A stretch of DNA of 17,380 bases from the NCBI GenBank assembly GCA_910592005.1, contig CAJVPP010001880.1, positions 1 through 17,380 on the forward strand, given 5' to 3'. The notes under the pieces were generated by a model that saw nothing but the letters and a program-made list of their open reading frames with translations, made no database searches and had not been told where the DNA came from. A program made the position numbers and the translations under genes. Below, piece after piece: positions 9,973 to 17,380 of the stretch. Each line of letters begins with the position of its first letter. Within the stretch, counting starts at the first letter, position 1. The DNA is from Funneliformis mosseae. Its lineage: Eukaryota > Glomeromycota > Glomeromycetes > Glomerales > Glomeraceae.

Positions 9973-11496
9973 ACTTTTTTGATTTAACTTTAATCATTTT
10001 ATTTTCCTTCTCCTTTCTATATGTAATATGGATAGACGCCGAGAAATTCTGCTAGCGCTTGTTTGACAACAAATGCAGACAAGTATTTTAAAGTATTTAA
10101 AACAGACTCAAAGCAAAACACCACCTTCTATAAACTCTCATTTGTTCCGAACGACCGTAATGATGCAATATATCGTTATAAACAATGGATGCAAGGCATA
10201 ATTGAACACGATTGGGTACTGTGTTTTGGAAAACCAAAAAAATCAAGGACTGGTAAATAAAAATTTTTTGAAGGAAATATTTTTCAAATGGTTACATTTA
10301 AAAAGAAAAATACTAACGCTTATTTTAATTTAACGAAAATAGGTCAATCTGTAACTAATAACGGAAATGTGATTATGCTTACTGTTGGTGCGGGCAATCC
10401 TGTCCATGTGCGATGTCGCCGTTGTATAGAAAAATCATGTGATGCAAAATTACCAGCTTGCGGTAGATGTAGGCAAAGAGGACATTTATGTATTTACCCG
10501 CTTAGAATAGGTGTACACGAAAAAACTGAAAGGCTGAAAGCAAAACGTACTCCATTATTGTTGACATATCCGGAACAAACCATTGAAATTGATACACGAC
10601 CAGCAACAGCTACGAGAAATAAGAAAAAGTTACAGCAACAACTATTAGAACAACAAAAAAGGTTGGATTCGGAAGATCCTGATATATGTAGAGCTAGTTT
10701 ACCTGATGAAATATTAAATGGATTAGACCTTTCAAATGTCCCAAAGAGCTTAAATGACGTTGTTGAAGTTCGTCCTTCTACGATTCAAAATGCAGGTAAT
10801 GGACTATTCGCTAAACGAAACCTTCCTATGGCAACACCTCTTGGGTTTTATTTTGGTGTTCCAATGATGGAAGATGATTTTGATAATTCTAAGGATAAAA
10901 TTGGTAGAGCGTCACATTATTCCATGAGATATAAACATACGATACTAGATGCTACTGATGAGAAAGGGGAACCGTTTACAGATCCAAATGGACCAATATT
11001 TTGTCCTTTTCATTTTATGAATGAAGATCCATTCGGAAATATGGTATTCCTGGAAGGAGGTGATGTGAATCAAGTTATATGTTGGACTAAACGAGATATC
11101 AGAAAAGGAGAAGAACTATTTGTTTATTATGGTGGAGATGTAGATCGAGAACATTGGGGACAAGCTGGAAATAATAGTGATCAACTTGTAAATGAATGTG
11201 ATAGTGAAGAGGAAGTATTTGTATTTAGTGAAGAAAGCGATGGAGATGAAGAAACAATTGATACATGTGAGGACAACATTAACAATGTAAATAATATTAA
11301 TGGTAATCAAATCGCGGGAAAAAAAAGGAAGTCTACTTCAACAATCAAGAAAAAAACAAAACGAATTGCAATAAATGGAAGAAAGAAAACAGGAGATGAT
11401 GGAGATGATGGGAATGAAGGAGATGAAGGAGATGAAGGAGATGAAGGAGACGAAGGAGATGATGGAGATGATGGAGATGATGGATATACACAATAA
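8952..11496 (+). CDS. Multidomain SET protein: winged-helix-like + Zn2Cys6-like cluster + SET + acidic tail
   Basis: Three exons (8952-9836, 10036-10252, 10343-11496) give 751 residues. Intron 1 is phase 0 (GTGAGT...GATAG). Intron 2 is phase 1 (GTAAAT...ATAG) with a perfect TACTAAC branch site at 10311-10317. Residues 1-245 are helical and unrecognised, starting with a basic KRRK patch. Residues 250-367 look like a winged helix of HARE-HTH type (LSRGELIKAAISLDEK, FTGQ|TPRNSASACL, spanning intron 1). Residues 392-417 hold six cysteines, Cx2Cx4Cx6Cx2Cx6C, like a fungal Zn2Cys6 cluster but with x4 where x6 is usual. Residues 460-479 are a Gln-rich helix. Residues 510-634 form a SET domain: AGNGLFA, FYFGV, FMNED in place of the NHSC box, then GEELFVYYG with the expected catalytic tyrosine. 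A basic NLS-like stretch (693-716) and a Gly-Asp/Glu repeat end the protein. SET domains methylate lysines, so the likely role is a DNA-targeted nuclear methyltransferase. Substrate is unknown and activity unproven. A polyadenylation-type AATAAA lies at 11492-11497 and again at 11512-11517. Confidence 0.85.
9938..9970. repeat. (ATT)11 microsatellite in intron 1 of the SET gene
   Basis: Eleven uninterrupted ATT units lie inside the 199-bp first intron (9837-10035), preceded by a pyrimidine-rich CCTTTT run. This intron is more than twice the length of the others in the window, and the microsatellite accounts for part of that. Confidence 0.9.
11391..11486 (+). repeat. Coding GGAGATGAA/GGAGATGAT repeat (acidic tail)
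   Basis: Nine-base units GGAGATGAA and GGAGATGAT encode GDE and GDD triplets at the C-terminus of the SET protein (about residues 718-748). The run follows directly after a lysine-rich stretch, so the tail changes sharply from basic to acidic. Such repeats vary in length by slippage without shifting the frame. Confidence 0.9.
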
Positions 11497-11990
11497 AGAT
11501 CAAAGTGATTAAATAAAAGGCCACACTATAATTGTATAATCTGGTAAATTGATGGAGGTAGGTTATAAAAATATATATAATACATTAGTTTGCATAATTT
11601 TTTTTTAGATGATTTTTTCATTCTTTTAATTTGAGGAAGAAAAGGTTAATATTTCTTCAGATTTAATTTTATAAATACTTGCACAATATCATAATAATAA
11701 AATCAATTATTTGACAAGCATATATACATACATTCATATCTAAATCTTTTTTTTTTTATAAAAAATATTTTTTTATTGAAAAAATACAAGGGAGAAAGAA
11801 TTACAACATATAATGATAACAAATTAAAACTTTGAAAATTTATTACAAAATAACAAATATCTTACATTGTTTTTTTTAAAAAAATTCCTCTTTTAAATTT
11901 ATATTTTATACAAATGCAAATAATACTTGATCCCATTTTTTTTTTTTGGATATCATTATATACAGAAAGAAGCAACACTCCAAAATATTT
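11497..11990. other. Convergent 3' region between the SET gene and the small peptide gene
   Basis: No gene. It should hold the 3' ends of the two convergent transcripts. On the plus strand AATAAA occurs at 11512-11517. On the minus strand the reverse complement TTTATT at 11772-11777 would serve as AATAAA for the peptide gene. The rest is T and A runs. Confidence 0.5.
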
Positions 11991-12185
11991 TTAAAATAGT
12001 AAACCATCATCCAATTCATTAAAAGAAACCCTTGGATTTGAAAGAATATGAAGAGGATTATTATTTCCATCAATAAATGGTATAGGTATAGCCGAAGTAG
12101 ATGGAATAGAAAAGATTATAAAGCATATTATTAATATGCATATAGAATGAAGTAAATGAAAATTAACTGAAACGGTATTTTTCAT
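11991..12185 (-). CDS. Possible small secreted peptide (64 aa)
   Basis: An intronless frame of 64 residues with a typical secretory signal: a short N-terminal stretch, a hydrophobic core of about 17 residues (ICILIICFIIFSI), then PSTSA as a plausible signal peptidase site near residue 32. The mature part would be about 32 residues, beginning IPIPFIDGNNNP and ending FNELDDGLLF, with no cysteine. It lies head to head with SUB1 (357 bp between start codons) and tail to tail with the SET gene, which leaves it room for its own promoter and 3' end. No family is recognised. It could be a chance frame; the signal-peptide shape and the position are the only support. Confidence 0.45.
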   Translation of the reverse strand: MKNTVSVNFHLLHSICILIICFIIFSIPSTSAIPIPFIDGNNNPLHILSNPRVSFNELDDGLLF

Positions 12186-12542
12186 AATTTCTTGATTCGA
12201 GAGAAAAATGAAAATGAAAATGAGGGGAGATTTTATGGCGGTTTTTTTTTGTATGAGACGTTTTTGAAAGAGAATGAAAAAGATTTATCGGTCCGGCCGA
12301 AATGAATTTGTAAGAAATTTCGTTTTCTCGTTAGGGAAAATCGAACAGGTTTGTTCTTTCGAATAGATTTCAATAGATTCGACTATTTAAGCATTTTTGG
12401 ATCGGGAAAATGAGGTCACACACCAGAAATCATTTCCCCTCATCGCTAAATTTTTCTATTTTTAGAGATCATTATATTTCTCACACTTTTTTCGCGTTCT
12501 AATCCCGTTACTTTAATTTCTTCTTTATAACTTGTGGAAATA
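12186..12542. promoter_or_regulatory. Divergent promoter region, SUB1 (+) and small peptide (-)
   Basis: 357 bp between two divergent start codons, less AT-rich than the surrounding spacers. It contains TCGGTCCGG at 12288-12296, the same 9-mer found upstream of the SET gene, then GCCGAAAT, an inverted CGAAAT/ATTTCG pair at 12298-12322, a TATA-like CTATTTAAG near 12383-12391, and a pyrimidine-rich stretch just before the SUB1 start. Shared use by both genes is inferred from layout only. Confidence 0.4.
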
Positions 12543-13308
12543 ATGTCTTCTAAAAGGAAAAGTTCTAAATATATTGTTAATAGTGACGAAGAAGCTGGTT
12601 ATATAAATGAGGAGGTAAATAATTTATTACAAACACTCTGAACATGTCTAATATTTACTGACGCGAAATATTTCCCTTACGTAACTTAGCAACACGATAA
12701 CAATGATGGGGAGGAAGAGTTTGAAGAAGATGAAGATCCTAAAGTATTTATGTCACTTACACTTTCATTTTTACCTTCGATTATTCGTTTCGTTTATTTT
12801 ACGAATATTATTTTAACTTAGCCAAGTAAAAGTACCTCTTCTCGAAGTTCAAAGAAAATTAAAAGAGATCCCGACTCTGAAGAAGCATACGAAAGCGATC
12901 GAAGTGATCGAGGGGAAAATAATGATGGAGAGACATATTTCAAAGTAAAAGTTATTTCTTTGAATAACAAACATGATAAAAAGTTTTTTTTTTTTTTAAA
13001 AAAAAAATCACTTTATATTTTTTCTTGATCTTTTATTAGTTATCTGAAAAAAAGAGGGTGACTGTCCGCGAATGGAGAAATATGGTTTTAATCGACTTTC
13101 GTGAATTCTTTCAAACTAAAGATGGTAATACGCAACCAACAAAAAAAGGTATGGAAACTAGAATTTGTTGATTTCTTTGACTTTTGACGTTCAATCAATT
13201 TAATTTCCGATTATTTTACCGAAAGGCATTTCCTTACAATTGGAACAGTGGAATAAACTGAAACAGTTGATTCACGACATCGATGACGAGATTAGAAAAT
13301 TGAAATAA
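12543..13308 (+). CDS. SUB1: Transcriptional coactivator SUB1/PC4
   Basis: Five exons (12543-12614, 12690-12743, 12822-12944, 13040-13148, 13226-13308) give 146 residues. All four introns are 75-95 bp and GT-AG. Residues 1-42 are acidic and serine-rich (SDEE, GEEEFEEDEDP), residues 43-80 are a Ser/Lys-rich linker with a basic KKIKR patch that may act as a nuclear signal, and residues about 81-143 are the PC4 domain: YFKLSEKKRVTVREW, then IDFREFF, TKKGISL and QWNKLK. PC4/SUB1 binds single-stranded DNA as a dimer and assists RNA polymerase II initiation, elongation and genome stability. An acidic/serine-rich tail before the domain is usual. The start gives an MSSKRKSS N-terminus with no better upstream ATG. 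The gene looks intact. Confidence 0.93.
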
Positions 13309-13581
13309 ATTTTTTTTTTTGTTATACCTAATCGTATCGTTTACTTATATAATTAGGATGTTACGAGAGTTATGAATAATGATACTTTGTAATTATTAAA
13401 TTAAAAAAAATTTTGCTTCAAGTACCTCTAAAAATCATTTTATTTCGTTTAAATTAAAATTGATGAGTAAATTATTATACTAAAAAAAAAGTATTATATA
13501 AATTAAATTTGTATTGTATTACGATAATTTTAATATTCTTGTTATATAGCTAATTAAAAATTTGTTTTGTGTAATCAATAG
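13309..13581. other. Spacer between SUB1 and tRNA-His
   Basis: About 270 bp, AT-rich, with no open frame. It must hold the SUB1 3' UTR; AAATAAAT overlaps the stop codon and is a candidate polyadenylation signal. Nothing else is seen. Confidence 0.5.
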
Positions 13582-13652
13582 GCCGTTGTCGTATAGTGGC
13601 AGTACATCGCGTTGTGGCCGCGCTAGCCCTGGTTCGATTCCAGGCAACGGCA
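13582..13652 (+). tRNA. tRNA-His (anticodon GTG)
   Basis: A full cloverleaf without intron. The acceptor stem is GCCGTTG (13582-13588) with CAACGGC (13645-13651) and discriminator A at 13652. The D arm is GTAT...AGTAC. The anticodon loop TTGTGGC has GTG at 13614-13616. The T arm is CCTGG-TTCGATT-CCAGG (13628-13644). The internal B box GGTTCGATTCC and an A-box-like TAGTGGCAG fit Pol III transcription. CCA is not encoded, as in eukaryotes, and the extra 5' G of tRNA-His would be added after transcription. Four anticodon-stem pairs are clear; the outermost, T13607 with C13623, is a mismatch. Confidence 0.96.
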
Positions 13653-13653
13653 A

Positions 13654-13664
13654 TTTTTTTTTTT
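13654..13664 (+). terminator. RNA polymerase III terminator (T11)
   Basis: Eleven T residues begin one base after the discriminator of the tRNA-His gene. Pol III stops at runs of four or more T on the non-template strand. Confidence 0.9.
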
Positions 13665-13801
13665 ATTTTTGAATTTTTTATTTACTTTGAACAAATTATT
13701 ATTATCCAATCAGAATATGTAAAGTGTCTTTAAATTTAAAATAATCTAAAATTTCAAAATTTTCGAAATTATTTCAAAAAAAAAAAAATATTCTTTTCCA
13801 A

Positions 13802-14727
13802 ATGATACGATATACTGCGTTTTTCTTACTCTTACTTATTTTATTAACCATATCTAATATGGTATGGGGAATAAAATTTGATCTTCTGGCAACCCCTTCT
13901 AACGCAATAACCTCGAAATGTATTTCACAATATGTTAATACTGATACTTTGGTTGTAGTAACAATTAAGATTGGAGTTGGATATAATCAAATAGTAGATG
14001 TAAAGGTTAGTAGTGAGTATGACGTGCTAGTGAAATCATTGAAAAAAAAAAAAAAATTAATTAATTAATTCATTACTATAGATAACTGATAATAGTCCTG
14101 CTCATAACGAATATGGTGGTAAAAAAGATATTGAAGAGGATACTCGTATAGCTTTTACCACACATGCCGATGCAGATGTTTCAATTTGTTTTACGAATTA
14201 TCTAGATGATGGTAAATTTAATCAATTAATTAAATCAATTCATTTTTTTTTTTTTCATAATTGACCAACTAATTCAAAACTATTGACAAATAGAATTTCG
14301 TCCTGATCCAAAATATCATCGTACAATTGATTTGGATATTGATGTGGGCGCCGAAGCTATTGATTATGATGCATTAGCCAAAGCCGAAAAATTAAAACCT
14401 ATAGATGCTGAATTGAGGAAATTAGAACAAATTGTTCAAGAAATTGTTGATGAAATGGATTATTTACGAAAACGTGAAGCAAAGATGAGAGATACGAATG
14501 GTATGTTCATTTCATATTTCATTTTTGATTTTTAAAAATTTTGTCCTTTAATTCGAATTCCTTTTAATTTGAAACTTATTTTCTCCCCTTCGAATTCACT
14601 TAAAGAATCTACGAATGAACGTGTTAAATGGTTTAGTCTTGGTAGTATGATCGTACTTGTAGGTTTAGGAGGTTGGCAAATCATATATCTAAAAAAATTC
14701 TTCCAAAAAAAGAGATTAATTGATTAA
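13802..14727 (+). CDS. ERV25: p24-delta cargo receptor ERV25/TMED10 (emp24/gp25L/p24 family)
   Basis: Four exons (13802-14005, 14082-14211, 14294-14500, 14606-14727) give 220 residues, the usual p24 length. Introns are 76, 82 and 105 bp with GTTAGT, GTAAAT and GTATGT donors. Residues 1-23 are a signal peptide with a leucine-rich core. The GOLD domain follows, starting IKFDL, with the disulfide pair C40 and C104. Residues about 132-178 form a coiled coil with heptads of Leu/Ile. [15 protein letters not shown] leads into the single membrane segment at about 190-209. The cytosolic tail [13 protein letters not shown] has the FF COPII motif and a basic COPI-type motif close to that of animal TMED10, which places it in the delta subfamily. 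It would act as a type I membrane cargo receptor with other p24 proteins in vesicles between ER and Golgi, for example for GPI-anchored proteins. Intact. Confidence 0.95.
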
Positions 14728-15004
14728 ATTATATTTAAATTTCCTTTTTGTCAAAATTACGGATTATAACTTGATAAAAATTTTTAACGTGGTGGCAAAA
14801 AAAAAAAAAAAAATATCACAAAGTTTTATTTATAAAATCTATAATCAAATAAAAAAATAATAATGTTACCAATCAAAATTTAAAGTTTTAGAATTTTCAA
14901 TATATGGTTTTTCTATTTATCATTAGAGTAAAATTATTAATAAAAAAAAAATATATATATATCATATAATTTATTTATTATTTTATATTATTTATAGAAT
15001 GGTA
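14728..15004. other. ERV25 3' region and spacer
   Basis: About 280 bp without a gene: A runs near 14800-14813, TA repeats near 14951-14962, and AATAAA-like sites near 14847 that could end the ERV25 transcript. The spacer ends with the TA at 15003-15004, where the transposon fragment starts. Confidence 0.5.
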
Positions 15005-15239
15005 TAGTGTGTTACAAAAGTCTTTGGACATTTGATCGTCTCAATAAAATTAGTTCAGCGGAATACAGACCACACGTAATTTTGCGAGATGATATATAAA
15101 CATCAAGATTTTAATTTTTTGTTGCCGAATTAATTTTTTTTTTTTTCTAACGATGAGTGGCCAAAATATAACAAAGTCACATAATTCACACGCTGAAGTT
15201 GTAAAACATTTTTGGAATAAAGGAATTATAAGTGCAAGC

Positions 15240-15274
<35 letters not shown>

Positions 15275-15656
15275 CCAAGGTCTACGATTTATTATATCAA
15301 TAAACCTAAAAAAACCGAAAGTATAATTCATAAAAAACGCAAAGGACGACCAAAAAAAAAAATTACATCAGAAAATTCCAAAGCAATTGCACAATATATA
15401 AGGAGGAATCCTTCTATTTCTTCCCGAATTTTAGTAAATAATTTGTTTAATAAAAGCATAAATTTGTCATGTGTAACAATTTTACAAAAAATTGCCAATT
15501 CCAACACCAATGTTAACTGCGGTACACAAGCAAAAATGAGAAACACTATTAAAAAGGAGTACGTCCAGTCCCCGTTGAATGCCAAAAGATCGGTGAAAAA
15601 TCTTTGCTTGCGGAGGTTTTTGTATACAAGTCTTTTTTGCTTTAGAGGAATTATGA
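15005..15656 (+). mobile_element. Truncated Tc1/mariner-like DNA transposon
   Basis: The left end sits next to a TA dinucleotide, the target of this superfamily, and begins TAGTGTGTTACAAAAGTCTT, a Tc1/mariner-style terminal repeat. A transposase N-terminal part follows. No inverted copy of this end occurs further right in the window, and the catalytic DDE/D region is absent, so the element is cut off at its 3' side. The right boundary is set where the neighbouring Crinkler-like frame becomes readable (about 15657); the true junction may lie anywhere between about 15600 and 15656. Confidence 0.75.
15153..15603 (+). pseudogene. Tc1/mariner transposase, N-terminal DNA-binding part only
   Basis: From ATG at 15153 the product reads SHAEVVKHFWNKGIISASV, then enters a run of 31 A (15242-15272). 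After the run the continuing homology is in another frame: IPRSTIYYINK, then KRKGRPKKK (AT-hook-like GRPKKK) and ITSENSKAIAQYI, NPSISSRILVNNL. This is the paired helix-turn-helix of Tc1/mariner transposases, with the GRP linker between the two HTH units. The A-run has shifted the frame by slippage, and the protein ends before any catalytic acidic residue. Non-functional. Confidence 0.78.
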
Positions 15657-17380
15657 ATGGTTGATATTGAAATTACAAGTATGTTAAATAATGATTGGAG
15701 TCTGTGTGATTTATTTCGGAATTCTAGAGATTATGGAGATGAGAAACTTATATTATTTAATTCAAAATATTTCACGATCTTATAATTTATCAAATTTTTT
15801 TAAAATTATGGATGAATTTCCCAACGGTATGTATTTTTAGTTATTTTAGACATCCAAGAATTTATGTTGTGACTGATCAACATTTACTATTCCGATAGGC
15901 TTACAATTTATAAAACCGAAACCGTTACTTTATTGTACTGGTTCAGAATGGATCTATCAACCTGCAAAAACATTATATGAAGAGTTGCGATATGAGCTTA
16001 AAGAACATTATAAAAATTTTCTTCAGGAAAATTTTGATAAAACATATATTCCGATATATCTATTCCTTTCAGGTGCTGGCACAGGCAATTCAAGAAATGC
16101 TGAAGAATTTCATAAAACAGCAATTGCATGTCTTTCGGAAGATGAGGATCTTGAACTGAGAAATAAAATTGAGAATGCTTTTGTATTCAGCGTTGGATTT
16201 GAAAATGGAGATGTGGTGTAGAACAGAGTGCGTACAGATCTATTGGTACCCGAATGCTTAAAAAACTACTTCCCAATCAAGATTTAAATCTGATCATTTC
16301 TAATTATTAACATGGGAGGTTTTTGAATTGGTGTCCAAATATGAAAATCGTAAATTAAAAGACACGATTTTTTTGTTGATTATTGACGGTCTACAAAACA
16401 TAATGAAATCGAATAATGATTGGAATGACAGGACATCTGAATTCTTTAAAACTTTGACGAATATACATGACCTTGCCTACGAGGTACTTTCGTAATACCA
16501 TTGTGTACTGCAACAGTCACTGACCCTATTGACAGTGTATTGAAAATCACGCATCGTAAACATGTGTACCATTATTAAAGGCGGTGTTGTAACTTCTATC
16601 TTTCAAACAGATGATCATATCATTAAAATGCTGGTAAATGACTGTGGTGGACATGGGAGGGCCCTCGAAGTTTTACAGGAAATCTTAAAAGACCGTGATA
16701 TTCAAAATGTAAACATCAACGATATGATGAATGATTTGCGCATTAGACTTTATGACGGGTACCGTGAGGCACTTATGTTATCACCTAGTGAAGCTAGAGC
16801 TATTGCACAAGCAACACTTACTCGACATCTCTTGAAATTTAATAAGCATGTTCCTGGCACAAATAAGTATCCCGATCATATTGTACAACCTGGGCTAATT
16901 CGTTATATTCGTGAAAGTAATTCCAGTATGGGATATTTGGATTTACCTTACTATGGATTTGGATCTTGACTAATTCTTCTAATGGCAAGGATCCAGTACT
17001 TAAAGACTGGTCCTTCTGCGACTATGGAGACCATAGGTCCAACGAAAATCTGACATGTCCACCAGGGTCACAGTTTTGGCAACACTTTGAACATTTTGTT
17101 GCTTCTTTTCGCACACTAAAATCAAGAAATCTAAATGATGGTGAATTAACATCGATCTCAAGAATTCATATTGGAGCGCGTTTGAATGGTGATTTCGAAT
17201 TTAAGAATCATCATTTGGAGTTGGAATGCGCAGTACACCAAGAAGACAAATTCATCAAACTATGGAAAGGGTAAAAAGGAGATTAAATGTGAAGACAAAA
17301 CTGTACAGTCCGCGACATAAATATCCGGAATTTTATCGGTAGCACGAAAAAAGCCCCTATACCGCCAATTTATGTCTGAC
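15657..17380 (+). pseudogene. Crinkler (CRN)-type P-loop NTPase pseudogene, continues beyond window
   Basis: Readable blocks in order: MLNNDWSLCDLF (15680 on), then after a frame change FKIMDEFPN, a 72-bp intron (15827-15898, GTATGT...GATAG), LLYCTGSEWIYQP, FLSGAGTGNSRNAEEFHKTA (P-loop, near 16065-16125), IGTRMLKKLLPNQD, IFLLIIDGLQ (Walker B-like, near 16369-16398), IPLCTATVTDPID, LVNDCGGHGRALEVLQ, LIRYI, WSFCDYGDH and NHHLELE. Crinklers are modular proteins of oomycetes and some fungi including Glomeromycotina; the GTGKSR P-loop followed by a CGGHGRAL block is typical of the NTPase-bearing class as I recall it. The Walker A lysine is Asn here (GTGNS). Frame breaks lie near 15765, 16213, 16310, 16488, 16560, 16966 and 17270, so no single protein results. 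The N-terminal targeting part is missing, replaced by the transposon fragment. Confidence 0.72.

Noticed and set aside
10063..10260. A stand-alone 65-residue gene
   Set aside because: It has no ATG start and is the interior of exon 2 of the SET gene, continuing the winged-helix-like module of exon 1.
11116..11310. Minus-strand frame of 64 codons
   Set aside because: It is antisense to the SET exon and has no independent support.
10288..11496. A separate SET gene starting at the ATG at 10288
   Set aside because: That ATG and the following 18 codons lie inside a good intron (GTAAAT donor, TACTAAC branch, ATAG acceptor), and splicing restores the frame with the preceding exon.
15050..15331. 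Minus-strand frame with a long phenylalanine run
   Set aside because: The phenylalanines are the complement of the A31 run inside the transposase, so this is an artefact.
15328..15585. Minus-strand frame of 85 codons
   Set aside because: It is antisense to the transposase HTH region, which has clear family motifs on the plus strand.

Overview
The window is nuclear DNA of a fungus. It is very AT-rich, and its genes carry short GT-AG introns (72-105 bp, one of 199 bp). Donors are GTAAAT, GTATGT or GTAAGT, and one intron has a perfect TACTAAC branch site. The mixture of conserved single genes, decayed LINE and Tc1/mariner copies, a Crinkler-like P-loop NTPase remnant and a Myb/SANT-like relic resembles the genome of an arbuscular mycorrhizal fungus (Glomeromycotina, Rhizophagus type). 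That assignment is inference from gene families, not from a search.

Layout. (1) 1-364: unassigned sequence with several small palindromes. (2) 365-3558: a 5'-truncated, heavily mutated LINE running from a reverse transcriptase YIDD box through an RNase H domain to AATAAA and a poly(A) tail. (3) 3559-7096: an AT desert without genes, holding a three-copy ~174-bp tandem repeat and an array of hairpin-forming ~42-51-bp units. (4) 7097-7920: a Myb/SANT-like pseudogene. (5) 7921-8951: intergenic, becoming less AT-rich towards the next promoter. (6) 8952-11496: a three-exon gene for a 751-residue protein joining a helical N-terminal region, a winged-helix-like module, a Zn2Cys6-like six-cysteine cluster with odd spacing, a divergent SET domain and an acidic repeat tail. 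(7) 11991-12185, minus strand: a possible 64-residue small secreted peptide. (8) 12543-13308: a five-exon SUB1/PC4 coactivator. (9) 13582-13652: tRNA-His(GTG) with a Pol III T-run terminator. (10) 13802-14727: a four-exon p24-delta (ERV25/TMED10) cargo receptor. (11) 15005-15656: a truncated Tc1/mariner element. (12) 15657-17380: a Crinkler-type NTPase pseudogene with a changed Walker A lysine and about seven reading-frame breaks, running off the window.

The intact genes form a compact island at 8.95-14.73 kb, flanked on both sides by transposon and pseudogene debris. SUB1 (transcription), the SET protein (probable chromatin factor), tRNA-His (translation) and ERV25 (ER-Golgi traffic) do not form a pathway; each appears to have its own promoter, and only SUB1 and the small peptide may share one head to head. 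The most unusual item is the SET gene: its three exons splice in frame into an architecture of DNA-binding modules plus a SET domain that I do not recognise as a standard family.
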